Shown: positions 1 to 5,069 of the stretch, in pieces
Layout of the letters: every line of letters begins with the position of its first letter
Position numbering within the stretch: position 1 is the stretch's first letter
Origin: Rhodospirillales bacterium
GTDB lineage: Bacteria > Pseudomonadota > Alphaproteobacteria > Rhodospirillales > Casp-alpha2
Direction: 5' to 3'
Length of the DNA: 5,447 nucleotides
Assembly: GCA_021775275.1 (NCBI GenBank)
Contig: JAJFIE010000362.1
Span: 1 to 5,447 of the forward strand
The notes under the pieces: model-generated
What the model saw: only the letters and a program-made list of their open reading frames with translations
What the model was told of the DNA's origin: nothing
Database searches by the model: none
Made by a program: the position numbers and the translations under genes

Positions 1-1703
1 GAGATCAACTTGCCCTGATCTTCGACAGTCCGGTAACCGGTGACAAGGTGCGGACCTTCACCTATTCAGAGCTTCGCGATACCGTTGCCCGGTTTGCCGG
101 TGCGCTGGCTGCCAATGGCGTTGCCAAAGGGGACCGGGTCATCATCTATATGCCCATGGTGCCCGAAGCCGCTATCGCCATGCTGGCATGCGCGCGCCTG
201 GGTGCGGTTCATTCCGTCGTCTTCGGTGGGTTTGCTGCCAATGAATTGGCTGTGCGGATCAATGATGCGAAGCCAAAAGCCATTGTATCAGCGTCATGCG
301 GTATTGAGGTCAACCGGGTGATTGAATACAAACCTCTGCTGGATGAGGCTATTGACCTGGCAGAACACAAACCGGGAGCGTGCCTGATCCTGCAGCGACC
401 GGAGGCTGCGGCAACCATGGTTGCCGGGCGGGATGTGGACTGGGCAGAAGCGGCTGCTGCGGCAACCCCATCTGATTGCGTCCCTGTAAAGGCTACTGAC
501 CCGCTCTACATTCTCTATACCTCTGGCACCACTGGCGAACCAAAGGGTGTGGTGCGCGACAATGGCGGACACATGGTCGCCCTCAAGTGGTCCATGAAGA
601 ACATCTACGACGTGGACCCGGGGGATGTGTATTGGGCGGCATCCGATGTCGGTTGGGTCGTCGGACACTCCTATATCGTCTATGCGCCGTTGCTGCATGG
701 CTGCACCACTCTGATGTTTGAGGGGAAACCCGTAGGAACCCCCGATGCGGGGGCTTTCTGGCGCGTTATTGAACAGCATAAGGTCAAGGTGTTGTTTACC
801 GCACCGACGGCGTTTCGGGCCATCAGGCGTGAGGACCCGGATGGTAAGTTGATCGCCGGATATGATCTGAGCAACTTCAAGATGTTGTTTCTGGCGGGCG
901 AGCGGACTGATCCTGATACCCTGCACTGGGCAGAGGATAAACTGAAGGTTCCTGTCATTGACCACTGGTGGCAGACGGAAACCGGCTGGTCCATCGCGGC
1001 GAATTGCATGGGGTTGCACGCATTTCCGGTCAAGCCTGGCTCGCCGAGCAAGGCCGCGCCTGGCTGGGACGTACGTATCCTCGACGACGGGGCAAACGAG
1101 GTGCCGGATGGCGATATCGGCGCGATCTGCGTTAAACTGCCTATGGCGCCGTCGAGCCTGCCAACATTGTGGCAGGCAGATGAACGGTTCAAGCAAGCCT
1201 ATCTCGAAGAGTTCCCCGGTTACTACAAGACCGCCGATGCTGGTTACAAGGATGAGGAGGGGTACCTCTATATCATGGCCCGCACCGATGATATTATTAA
1301 CGTGGCCGGCCACAGGCTTTCCACCGGCGGTATGGAGGAAGTCCTTTCCGCCCACCCTGACGTGGCGGAATGCGCGGTGATTGGCGTGGAAGATCAATTG
1401 AAAGGACAATTACCCATTGGATTTCTTGCCCTCAAGGCAGGGGTTGAAAAACCCCACGAAGAAATTGTACAGGAAGTGATCAGCATGGTCCGTGAGAAAA
1501 TCGGACCGGTTGCCGCATTCAAACAAGCCGTTGTGATTCAGCGGTTACCAAAAACACGATCAGGGAAAATCCTGCGTGGGACCATGCAGAAGATCGCCGA
1601 TTGTGCGGAATACAAGATGCCCGCAGCCATTGATGATCCCGCCATTCTCGGCGAGATCGACGAGGCATTACAGACCATTGGTTATTCAAAAGCCCGTGGT
1701 TAA
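1..1703 (+). CDS. prpE: Propionyl-CoA synthetase (acyl-CoA synthetase, AMP-forming), 5' end missing
   Basis: Activates propionate (possibly acetate too) to the acyl-CoA through an acyl-adenylate, using ATP and CoA in the cytoplasm. The reading frame is open to the left edge (first whole codon at 3, reading DQLALIFDSPVTGDK), and that stretch fits the family, so the GTG at 48 is internal and the true start lies outside. About 566 residues are visible; the family has about 630. The P-loop-like motif YTSGTTGEPKG is at 516-548, followed by the DHWWQTETGW motif and the A8 hinge region. The C-terminal PKTRSGKILRGTM carries the catalytic lysine (codon 1566-1568), which in this family is the target of inhibitory lysine acetylation. 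GYYKTADAGYKDEEGY and INVAGHRLSTGGMEE are the PrpE forms; acetyl-CoA synthetases usually have NVSGHRxGTAE here. Propionate preference is therefore likely but not proven. It is followed after 40 bp by an SDR gene on the same strand. Confidence 0.9.
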   Translation, partial: DQLALIFDSPVTGDKVRTFTYSELRDTVARFAGALAANGVAKGDRVIIYMPMVPEAAIAMLACARLGAVHSVVFGGFAANELAVRINDAKPKAIVSASCGIEVNRVIEYKPLLDEAIDLAEHKPGACLILQRPEAAATMVAGRDVDWAEAAAAATPSDCVPVKATDPLYILYTSGTTGEPKGVVRDNGGHMVALKWSMKNIYDVDPGDVYWAASDVGWVVGHSYIVYAPLLHGCTTLMFEGKPVGTPDAGAFWRVIEQHKVKVLFTAPTAFRAIRREDPDGKLIAGYDLSNFKMLFLAGERTDPDTLHWAEDKLKVPVIDHWWQTETGWSIAANCMGLHAFPVKPGSPSKAAPGWDVRILDDGANEVPDGDIGAICVKLPMAPSSLPTLWQADERFKQAYLEEFPGYYKTADAGYKDEEGYLYIMARTDDIINVAGHRLSTGGMEEVLSAHPDVAECAVIGVEDQLKGQLPIGFLALKAGVEKPHEEIVQEVISMVREKIGPVAAFKQAVVIQRLPKTRSGKILRGTMQKIADCAEYKMPAAIDDPAILGEIDEALQTIGYSKARG

Positions 1704-1743
1704 GCGGACGATAAAAAAACAAATTTAGAGGATTAAAGATACT

Positions 1744-2526
1744 ATGGCCTTGAAGGGTAAATCGACCATCATAACCGGAGCAGCCGGTGGAATCGGCGCC
1801 GCTTGTGTAGAGCGGTTCGTAGCTGAAGGTGCCCGGGTAATGATCGCCGATGTGAATGAAGAAGGCGGCAAAGCACTAGCGGCGCGCCTGGGTGACAGCG
1901 GTGCGGATGTACGGTTTCGCAAGACAGACGTGTCTGACAAATCCGACGTCAATGGACTGATGGCTGATACCATTGAGGCGTTTGGCCGGATTGACGTGCT
2001 GATCAATAACGCTGCGATCCTGCACATCGCCGAGTTTCTCGATCTGGAAGAAGAAGATTTTGACAACACGGTCGCTGTGAACCTGAAAGGGTATTTCCTG
2101 TGCGGCCAGGCAGCGGCGCGTCAGATGGTGGAGCAGGGCGATGGTGGCGCGATCATCAATATGTCGTCAGTTCAGGCGGTGTTGGCCGTTCCTACTATCC
2201 TGCCTTATGTGGTCTGTAAGGGTGGCATCAATCAGTTGACCAAAACCATGGCCATCGCGCTCGCAACCGATAATATTCGCGTCAACGCCATCGGCCCCGG
2301 CACCATTCTGACCGACCTTGCCCGCACTTTGCTGGCAGATGAAGCTGCACGGACCAAGGTGATGTCGCGTACACCCATGGGACGGTGTGGTGAGCCGGAA
2401 GAGATCGCCAGCATCGCAGTGTTTCTTGCGGACAACGATTCCAGCTATGTAACGGGACAGTGCATCTATGCTGATGGTGGACGTCTTGGACTGAATTACA
2501 CGGTGCCGGTTGCCGACGACGCGTGA
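1744..2526 (+). CDS. SDR-family NAD(P)-dependent oxidoreductase
   Basis: A 260-residue classical short-chain dehydrogenase/reductase, the usual length. The Rossmann cofactor motif TGAAGGIG is at residues 11-18. Asp36 at the end of the second strand (MIADVN) favours NAD(H) over NADP(H). NNAA is at 88-91, and the catalytic tetrad is Asn113, Ser142, Tyr155 and Lys159 (YVVCK). The C-terminus YADGGRLGLNYTVPV resembles SDRs annotated as glucose 1-dehydrogenase or 3-oxoacyl-ACP reductase, but the substrate cannot be read from the sequence. The ATG at 1744 follows an AGAGGA at 1727-1732, a rather long spacing, though the protein begins as the family does. It lies 40 bp after the acyl-CoA synthetase stop with no terminator between, so co-transcription is likely. 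It may act on an alcohol, aldehyde or hydroxyacyl intermediate linked to short-chain acid use; that role is inference. Confidence 0.9.
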   Translation: MALKGKSTIITGAAGGIGAACVERFVAEGARVMIADVNEEGGKALAARLGDSGADVRFRKTDVSDKSDVNGLMADTIEAFGRIDVLINNAAILHIAEFLDLEEEDFDNTVAVNLKGYFLCGQAAARQMVEQGDGGAIINMSSVQAVLAVPTILPYVVCKGGINQLTKTMAIALATDNIRVNAIGPGTILTDLARTLLADEAARTKVMSRTPMGRCGEPEEIASIAVFLADNDSSYVTGQCIYADGGRLGLNYTVPVADDA

Positions 2527-2532
2527 TCCAAC

Positions 2533-2570
2533 GAAAAAGGGATGACATCAGCCATCCCTTGATCTTTTTT
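2533..2570. terminator. Bidirectional Rho-independent terminator between convergent genes
   Basis: The inverted repeat AAGGGATG (2537-2544) / CATCCCTT (2553-2560) has an 8-base loop. On the plus strand it is followed by TTTTTT at 2565-2570. On the minus strand the stem runs straight into a T tract (complement of the A run at 2534-2538). It lies between the SDR stop and the trcR stop, so it can end transcription from both sides. Confidence 0.8.
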
Positions 2571-2589
2571 AAAACAAATCGGACAGGGA

Positions 2590-3288
2590 CTAATCGGCCG
2601 CGTCGTCGGCTGCATCTGATGTATCGGGGGATACATCGGTCGATGCTGGCGGCATGGAGACCGGTTGTGCGCCCGGGGTTACAGCAATGGGAGCCGCAGT
2701 AACCGGCGGTGTCGCGACGGGTTGCTCGCCTTCTGCCGCCGAAGGGGCAGGGGCGGAACCCGTTCCGGCGCGAGCCCGCGCCAGGACAATGGCTTTTTCA
2801 AGTTCTGCACTGGAGCACAGACCGAGACTGACCGGATTTTGTGCCGTAATATTGGCTATATTCCAGTGAGTACGGTCGCGAACGGAGTTGATGGTTGGTT
2901 TCGTTGTGCCAACCAGTTTGCCGATCTGCGCATCCTTCAGTTCCGGGTAGTTTTTTAACAACCATGAAATGGCATCCGGACGGTCCTGACGTTTGGACAC
3001 TGGTGTATAACGGCTTTTTTTCTTTTGCTGTTTGGCATGGTCTGCAGCAGCTTTGGTCATTTCCAGACGAAGAGATGAATCTGCTTCGCAGCGCCTGATT
3101 TCTTCCAGGGTCAGTTCGCCGCCACGGACCGGGTCGAGACCCTGCATGCCAATGGCGACTTCCTCGTCGGCGATAGCCTGGACCTCAAGAATATGCAACT
3201 CGCAGAACGCCGAAATCTGATCGAAAGTAAGAGCGGTATTATCAACAAGCCAGACCGCTGTGGCCTTTGGCATCAAAGGACGCGTCAT
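2590..3288 (-). CDS. trcR: TrcR / DUF1013 family cell-cycle transcriptional regulator
   Basis: A 232-residue protein matching the DUF1013 family, annotated in alphaproteobacteria as cell cycle transcriptional regulator TrcR. It begins MTRPLMPKATAVWLVDNTALTF, followed by a helix-turn-helix-like stretch at about residues 20-45 (LTFDQISAFCELHILEVQAI). A charged linker at 80-103 is rich in Lys and Gln. A second helix-turn-helix region at about 105-142 includes DAQIGKLVGTTKPTINSVRDR. Residues 175-232 form an Ala/Pro/Thr tail ending in acidic residues, probably disordered. The ATG at 3288 has an AGGGA ribosome binding site 7 bases upstream. DNA binding is inferred from the family and fold; targets are unknown. 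It is transcribed alone toward a shared terminator and is divergent from the DUF1192 gene. Confidence 0.88.
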   Translation of the reverse strand: MTRPLMPKATAVWLVDNTALTFDQISAFCELHILEVQAIADEEVAIGMQGLDPVRGGELTLEEIRRCEADSSLRLEMTKAAADHAKQQKKKSRYTPVSKRQDRPDAISWLLKNYPELKDAQIGKLVGTTKPTINSVRDRTHWNIANITAQNPVSLGLCSSAELEKAIVLARARAGTGSAPAPSAAEGEQPVATPPVTAAPIAVTPGAQPVSMPPASTDVSPDTSDAADDAAD

Positions 3289-3358
3289 TCAATTTTCCCT
3301 TTATCCGCTGAGGTCGATCACGGTTCGCGGATCAACGTCACCATTGGAATTGGGCCCT

Positions 3359-3387
3359 TTATTACGCCCTCATTCGGCATCGGTCAA
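3359..3387 (-). promoter_or_regulatory. Sigma70-type promoter of trcR
   Basis: On the minus strand TTGACC (3387-3382) is separated by exactly 17 bases from TAATAA (3364-3359). The expected start is near 3352, giving a leader of about 65 nt before the trcR ATG. The sequence GTAATAAAGGGC covering the -10 (3365-3354) recurs upstream as GTAATAAGGGC (3399-3389), a possible pair of binding sites. Confidence 0.6.
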
Positions 3388-3507
3388 AGCCCTTATTACA
3401 GCCGGGGGCGATAAATTTGTTTTTGTGGAACTTGAAAAACCGGCTGCCCCACACCGTTATTCATCATAAACTGTCATAAAACATAGTTGGCATATGTGGG
3501 AGGGAAC

Positions 3508-3690
3508 ATGGTTTCGGACGATTTAGAGCCCATCACGGTACAACCGGACAGGAAGAACCTGGATATATTGTCGATTGAGGCACTGCACGAATACATTGCG
3601 GAACTACGGGCGGAAATCACACGGGCGGAGAGTGCGATCAGAGACAAGGAATCCGCACGGGAAAGCGCTGATTCATTTTTTAAAAACTGA
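3508..3690 (+). CDS. DUF1192 family small protein
   Basis: A 60-residue acidic protein. Its centre, LDILSIEALHEYIAELRAEI, followed by a charged helix ending in SADSFFKN, fits the DUF1192 family of small alphaproteobacterial proteins (about 60 residues). Residues 24-56 probably form one amphipathic or coiled-coil helix; there is no signal peptide or membrane segment. The start is the ATG at 3508 because GGGAGGG (3498-3504) sits just before it. The frame is open back to a TTG at 3487, but that start has no ribosome binding site and would place the Shine-Dalgarno inside the gene. The function of the family is unknown to me. It is divergent from trcR across 219 bp, and its 3' end faces the membrane protein gene with a 38-bp gap and no clear terminator. 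Confidence 0.82.
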   Translation: MVSDDLEPITVQPDRKNLDILSIEALHEYIAELRAEITRAESAIRDKESARESADSFFKN

Positions 3691-3728
3691 CAGGTGACAT
3701 TTACATTGCGTGGCGATGGGATGATCCC

Positions 3729-3950
3729 TCAGTTGTCTGTCGGCTTGGTGCGTCGCCTGGAGCCGATGAACATAACCCAGCCGATGGGTCCCAGAAGAAC
3801 AACCAACACGACCCAGCCCATTCTAGGTCCAAACGGGCAACGGCTATCGGGCGGTGGGCGCCACGAGCCGGCACGCGGTGAAAAGACGACGTGGGCAAGC
3901 GGCAGCACGAAGCCAATGACGACGATGCCCCATGCTATGGCTTGTTCCAT
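3729..3950 (-). CDS. Small two-helix membrane protein, PLDc_N-like
   Basis: A predicted 73-residue inner-membrane protein. Hydrophobic segments lie at about residues 5-23 (IAWGIVVIGFVLPLAHVVF) and 45-63 (GWVVLVVLLGPIGWVMFIG). They are joined by a Pro/Arg-rich linker and followed by SRRRTK, so the second helix probably ends in the cytoplasm. The second segment with its Gly-Pro-Ile-Gly turn and basic end resembles the PLDc_N (phospholipase D nuclease N-terminal) domain found in small membrane proteins; this is a resemblance only. The ATG at 3950 is chosen because GGAAGGAAG lies 9 bases upstream; the TTG at 3983 has no such site. The overlapping plus-strand frame looks like a shadow: repetitive, Pro/Thr/Arg rich and with no recognisable fold. 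No neighbour points to a role. Confidence 0.6.
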   Translation of the reverse strand: MEQAIAWGIVVIGFVLPLAHVVFSPRAGSWRPPPDSRCPFGPRMGWVVLVVLLGPIGWVMFIGSRRRTKPTDN

Positions 3951-3967
3951 GACCGAAATCTTCCTTC

Positions 3968-4002
3968 CCGGAGCTTGAACCAAATCCGGAGCTGCTCCGG
4001 AT
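3968..4002. promoter_or_regulatory. Palindrome plus upstream half-site, possible operator of the small membrane protein gene
   Basis: ATCCGGAGC (3984-3992) and GCTCCGGAT (3994-4002) form a perfect 9+9 palindrome around one base. A third copy of the half-site, CCGGAGCT, lies at 3968-3975, exactly 18 bp from the same string at 3986-3993. The palindrome sits 33 bp upstream of the ATG at 3950 and next to a minus-strand TAATAT (4006-4001) that could be a -10, although no good -35 is visible. The arrangement suits a repressor binding near the transcription start. There is no T run, so it is not a terminator. Confidence 0.45.
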
Positions 4003-4060
4003 ATTAGTCGATCAATATGACAGATATCTTATATCTTACCGAATACGATTACCGCGTGTG

Positions 4061-4092
4061 TTAATTCTATTTTAAGCTTGATGTAGTCTAAT
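4061..4092 (+). promoter_or_regulatory. CtrA-type box with -10 element (candidate small RNA promoter)
   Basis: TTAA (4061-4064), seven bases, then TTAA (4072-4075) is a perfect match to the CtrA full-site consensus of alphaproteobacteria. TCTAAT at 4087-4092 matches the sigma70 -10 consensus at five of six positions. Placing the -35 position 17 bp before it (4064-4069) puts it inside the box, the usual geometry of CtrA-activated promoters, with a start near 4099. Because the box is symmetrical it could also act on the minus strand toward the gene at 3950. CtrA binding itself is inferred. Confidence 0.5.
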
Positions 4093-4098
4093 CGGCAG

Positions 4099-4178
4099 TG
4101 GATGGGCAAACCATCCTGTCAACTTTGACGCCTCCCTGTTAGACTCGCCGCCCCGGATTTCGGGGCGGTCTTTTTATT
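4099..4178 (+). ncRNA. Candidate small regulatory RNA of about 80 nt
   Basis: A strong plus-strand terminator at 4148-4180 has no plus-strand protein gene to serve: the nearest one ends at 3690 and an opposite-strand gene lies between. Upstream of it are a 5' hairpin GGATGG/CCATCC with loop GCAAA (4100-4116) and a short hairpin GTCA/TGAC with loop ACTT (4118-4129). Then comes an apparently unpaired GCCUCCCUGUUAGACU (4130-4145) containing CCUCCC, complementary to Shine-Dalgarno sequences. This order of hairpins, an anti-SD-like single strand and a terminator is typical of trans-acting small RNAs. The 5' end is estimated from the -10 at 4087-4092 and may be off by a few bases. I do not recognise it as a known RNA family. 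Confidence 0.5.
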
Positions 4179-4180
4179 TT
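4148..4180 (+). terminator. Rho-independent terminator of the candidate small RNA
   Basis: CCGCCCCG (4148-4155) pairs with CGGGGCGG (4161-4168) around the loop GATTT and is followed by TCTTTTTATTTTT. There is no T tract on the opposite strand, so it works for plus-strand transcription only. Confidence 0.8.
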
Positions 4181-4224
4181 TGACGCCGTTTTTTGAGTGA
4201 TTGCAGGTTGCAGAATTTGCTGAC

Positions 4225-4253
4225 TTGACCGCGTGAGGACTCCCTGCTTAGAT
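4225..4253 (+). promoter_or_regulatory. Second promoter-like element with a GANTC site in its spacer
   Basis: TTGACC (4225-4230) is followed by a 17-bp spacer and TTAGAT (4248-4253), then a GC-rich ACTGCCGC. This style resembles stable-RNA promoters of alphaproteobacteria. The spacer contains GACTC (4238-4242), a GANTC site of the cell-cycle methylase CcrM. No coding frame or tRNA follows. A transcript would run about 70-80 nt to the GC-rich hairpin at 4307-4331, whose plus-strand T tract is weak, or on into hsp20 as antisense. The -10 match is only moderate. Confidence 0.38.
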
Positions 4254-4300
4254 ACTGCCGCGACCGTCACGAATACGGCGAGTTTGACAGGTTGAGGTAT

Positions 4301-4331
4301 AAAAAACGGGGGCTGCCATTGGCGGCCCCCG
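4301..4331 (-). terminator. Rho-independent terminator of hsp20
   Basis: Positions 4307-4317 and 4321-4331 form an 11-bp stem (one G-T pair) with a 3-base loop. On the minus strand it is followed directly by TTTTTT (complement of the A run at 4301-4306). It lies 59 bp beyond the hsp20 stop. On the plus strand a looser T-rich run, ATAATTTTTA, follows, so some activity in that direction is possible. Confidence 0.82.
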
Positions 4332-4389
4332 ATAATTTTTATCTCGTGGCATTCCCGGTGATGCCCGGAAACTCCAGGATTTCTACTGG

Positions 4390-4863
4390 TTATGCGGCCT
4401 GCTTTGTTTCTATTTTACCGCCACCCGACACCGTATTACCTGCGGTCTGGATTGCGATCTGTCGGGGTTTCTTTTCTTCCGGCACTTCGCGAACCAGGGT
4501 TACATGAAGTAAACCGTTATCGAGATAGCTGCCGGTCACCTTGATGGTATCGGCCAGGTCGAACCGACGTTCGAAGGAGCGCCGCGCAATACCGCGATGA
4601 AGGAACTCGCCAACTTCGGTATCTTCGGCATGCTTGCCGCTGATAACGACAGTGTTTTCACTTACCGTTACGTCCAGTTCATTGGGCGAGAACCCGGCGA
4701 CCGCCATGGTAATGCGGTATTCATCTTCACCCTGTGTCTCAATATTATAGGGCGGGTATGTTTGGGCGTTGGTATCCAGCCGTGCTGTGGAATCAAGCAG
4801 TCGCTGCATGCGGTCAAAGCCGATGGAGTTGCGAAAAAGGGGTGAGAAATCAGTCGTATGCAT
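4390..4863 (-). CDS. Hsp20 family small heat-shock protein (IbpA-like)
   Basis: A 157-residue ATP-independent cytoplasmic chaperone that holds unfolding proteins and forms large oligomers. The N-terminus TTDFSPLFRNSIGFDRM matches the IbpA-type start. The alpha-crystallin domain spans about residues 36-127, with AVAGFSPNELDVTV (54-67), FLHRGIARRSFERRF (87-101) and the signature GLLHVTL (117-123). The C-terminal I-x-I motif (IAI, 136-138) mediates oligomer contacts and is followed by a Gly-rich tail. I prefer the ATG at 4863 because AAGAGG lies 8 bases upstream and the protein then starts like its relatives. An in-frame ATG at 4869 (adding Met-Ala) is only 2-3 bases from that site. It has its own terminator, a long structured leader and an RpoH-type promoter, so it is probably monocistronic and heat induced. 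Confidence 0.93.
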   Translation of the reverse strand: MHTTDFSPLFRNSIGFDRMQRLLDSTARLDTNAQTYPPYNIETQGEDEYRITMAVAGFSPNELDVTVSENTVVISGKHAEDTEVGEFLHRGIARRSFERRFDLADTIKVTGSYLDNGLLHVTLVREVPEEKKPRQIAIQTAGNTVSGGGKIETKQAA

Positions 4864-4979
4864 AGCCATATCCTCTTCAGAGCTACATGGGTTAAGGGTT
4901 AACCGCCATTTATATTGGCCGGTATCCCGTACGGATGATCACCAAAGTCGGCCCGCCATGCGGCGCCATTATCGCGATC
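4864..4979 (-). promoter_or_regulatory. Structured hsp20 leader, possible RNA thermometer
   Basis: If transcription starts near 4979 the leader is about 115 nt, long for such a gene. Read on the minus strand it can form three hairpins. The first is GGC-(G)-CCGC / GCGG-GCC at 4967-4950. The second is ACC-(G)-GCC / GGC-GGU around an A/U-rich loop (about 4922-4901). The third, at the 3' end, is weak: GUAGC pairs with GCUAU and encloses AAGAGGA and the first AUG, with an inner CUC-UGAA-GAG. Several hairpins with the last masking the ribosome binding site is the architecture of ROSE-type thermometers, common before alphaproteobacterial hsp20 genes. I cannot confirm the ROSE consensus. Confidence 0.4.
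4890..4904. repeat. 15-bp inverted repeat GGTTAA-N3-TTAACC
   Basis: GGTTAA (4890-4895) and TTAACC (4899-4904) are perfect inverted copies around GGG, 26 bp upstream of the preferred hsp20 start. In RNA this could be a 6-bp hairpin competing with the second leader hairpin; in DNA it could be a protein site. The two TTAA boxes are only 3 bp apart, so it is not a CtrA full site. Confidence 0.45.
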
Positions 4980-4986
4980 AGTTATG

Positions 4987-5015
4987 AAATAGGCAGATGA
5001 TTTTTTCGCCGCAAG
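4987..5015 (-). promoter_or_regulatory. RpoH (sigma32)-type heat-shock promoter of hsp20
   Basis: On the minus strand CTTG (5015-5012) is followed by 18 bases and CCTATTT (4993-4987). This fits the alphaproteobacterial heat-shock promoter consensus CTTG-N17/18-CYTATNT at every fixed position given here. The predicted start is near 4979. It lies upstream of the only gene for which such control is expected. Confidence 0.6.
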
Positions 5016-5069
5016 AGGGGCAGGCTGAGAATATTTTTGAATAAACGAAAAGAAGGCGAATGGGCGAGG

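Larger units (their letters stand above)
3951..4389. other. 439-bp intergenic region with dense regulatory signals, no protein gene
   Basis: I see no convincing protein-coding frame here. From left to right it holds a 19-bp palindrome, a CtrA-type box with a -10 element, a probable small RNA with terminator, a tandem TTGCAGG/TTGCAGA pair at 4201-4214, a promoter-like element at 4225-4253, and the terminator of the hsp20 gene. No tRNA is present: there is no GTTCRANNC T-loop on either strand. Confidence 0.7.

Noticed and set aside
48..50. GTG as the start of the acyl-CoA synthetase
   Set aside because: The frame continues upstream to the edge and encodes family-like sequence, and no ribosome binding site precedes the GTG.
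294..1409. 371-codon open frame on the minus strand
   Set aside because: It lies wholly inside the acyl-CoA synthetase gene and its translation shows no recognisable domain; it is a shadow frame.
3487..3507. Upstream TTG start for the DUF1192 gene
   Set aside because: There is no ribosome binding site before it, and the strong GGGAGGG lies between it and the ATG at 3508.
3718..3728. GGGATGATCCC as a terminator between the convergent small genes
   Set aside because: It gives at most a 4-bp stem with a 3-base loop and has no T tract on either strand.
3694..3978. 94-codon plus-strand frame opposite the small membrane protein gene
   Set aside because: Low-complexity, Pro/Thr/Arg-rich translation with no ribosome binding site. 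The minus frame has a good ribosome binding site and two clear membrane helices.
4085..4145. AGTCTAA/TTAGACT (4085-4091 and 4139-4145) as the closing stem of the small RNA
   Set aside because: The left arm overlaps the -10 element, so it would not be in the transcript under the preferred start. It remains possible if transcription starts near 4084.
4181..4310. tRNA or other stable RNA after the stable-RNA-like promoter
   Set aside because: There is no T-loop consensus, no acceptor pairing and no cloverleaf on either strand.
4892..4902. TTAAGGGTTAA as a CtrA site upstream of hsp20
   Set aside because: The two TTAA boxes are 3 bp apart instead of 7.
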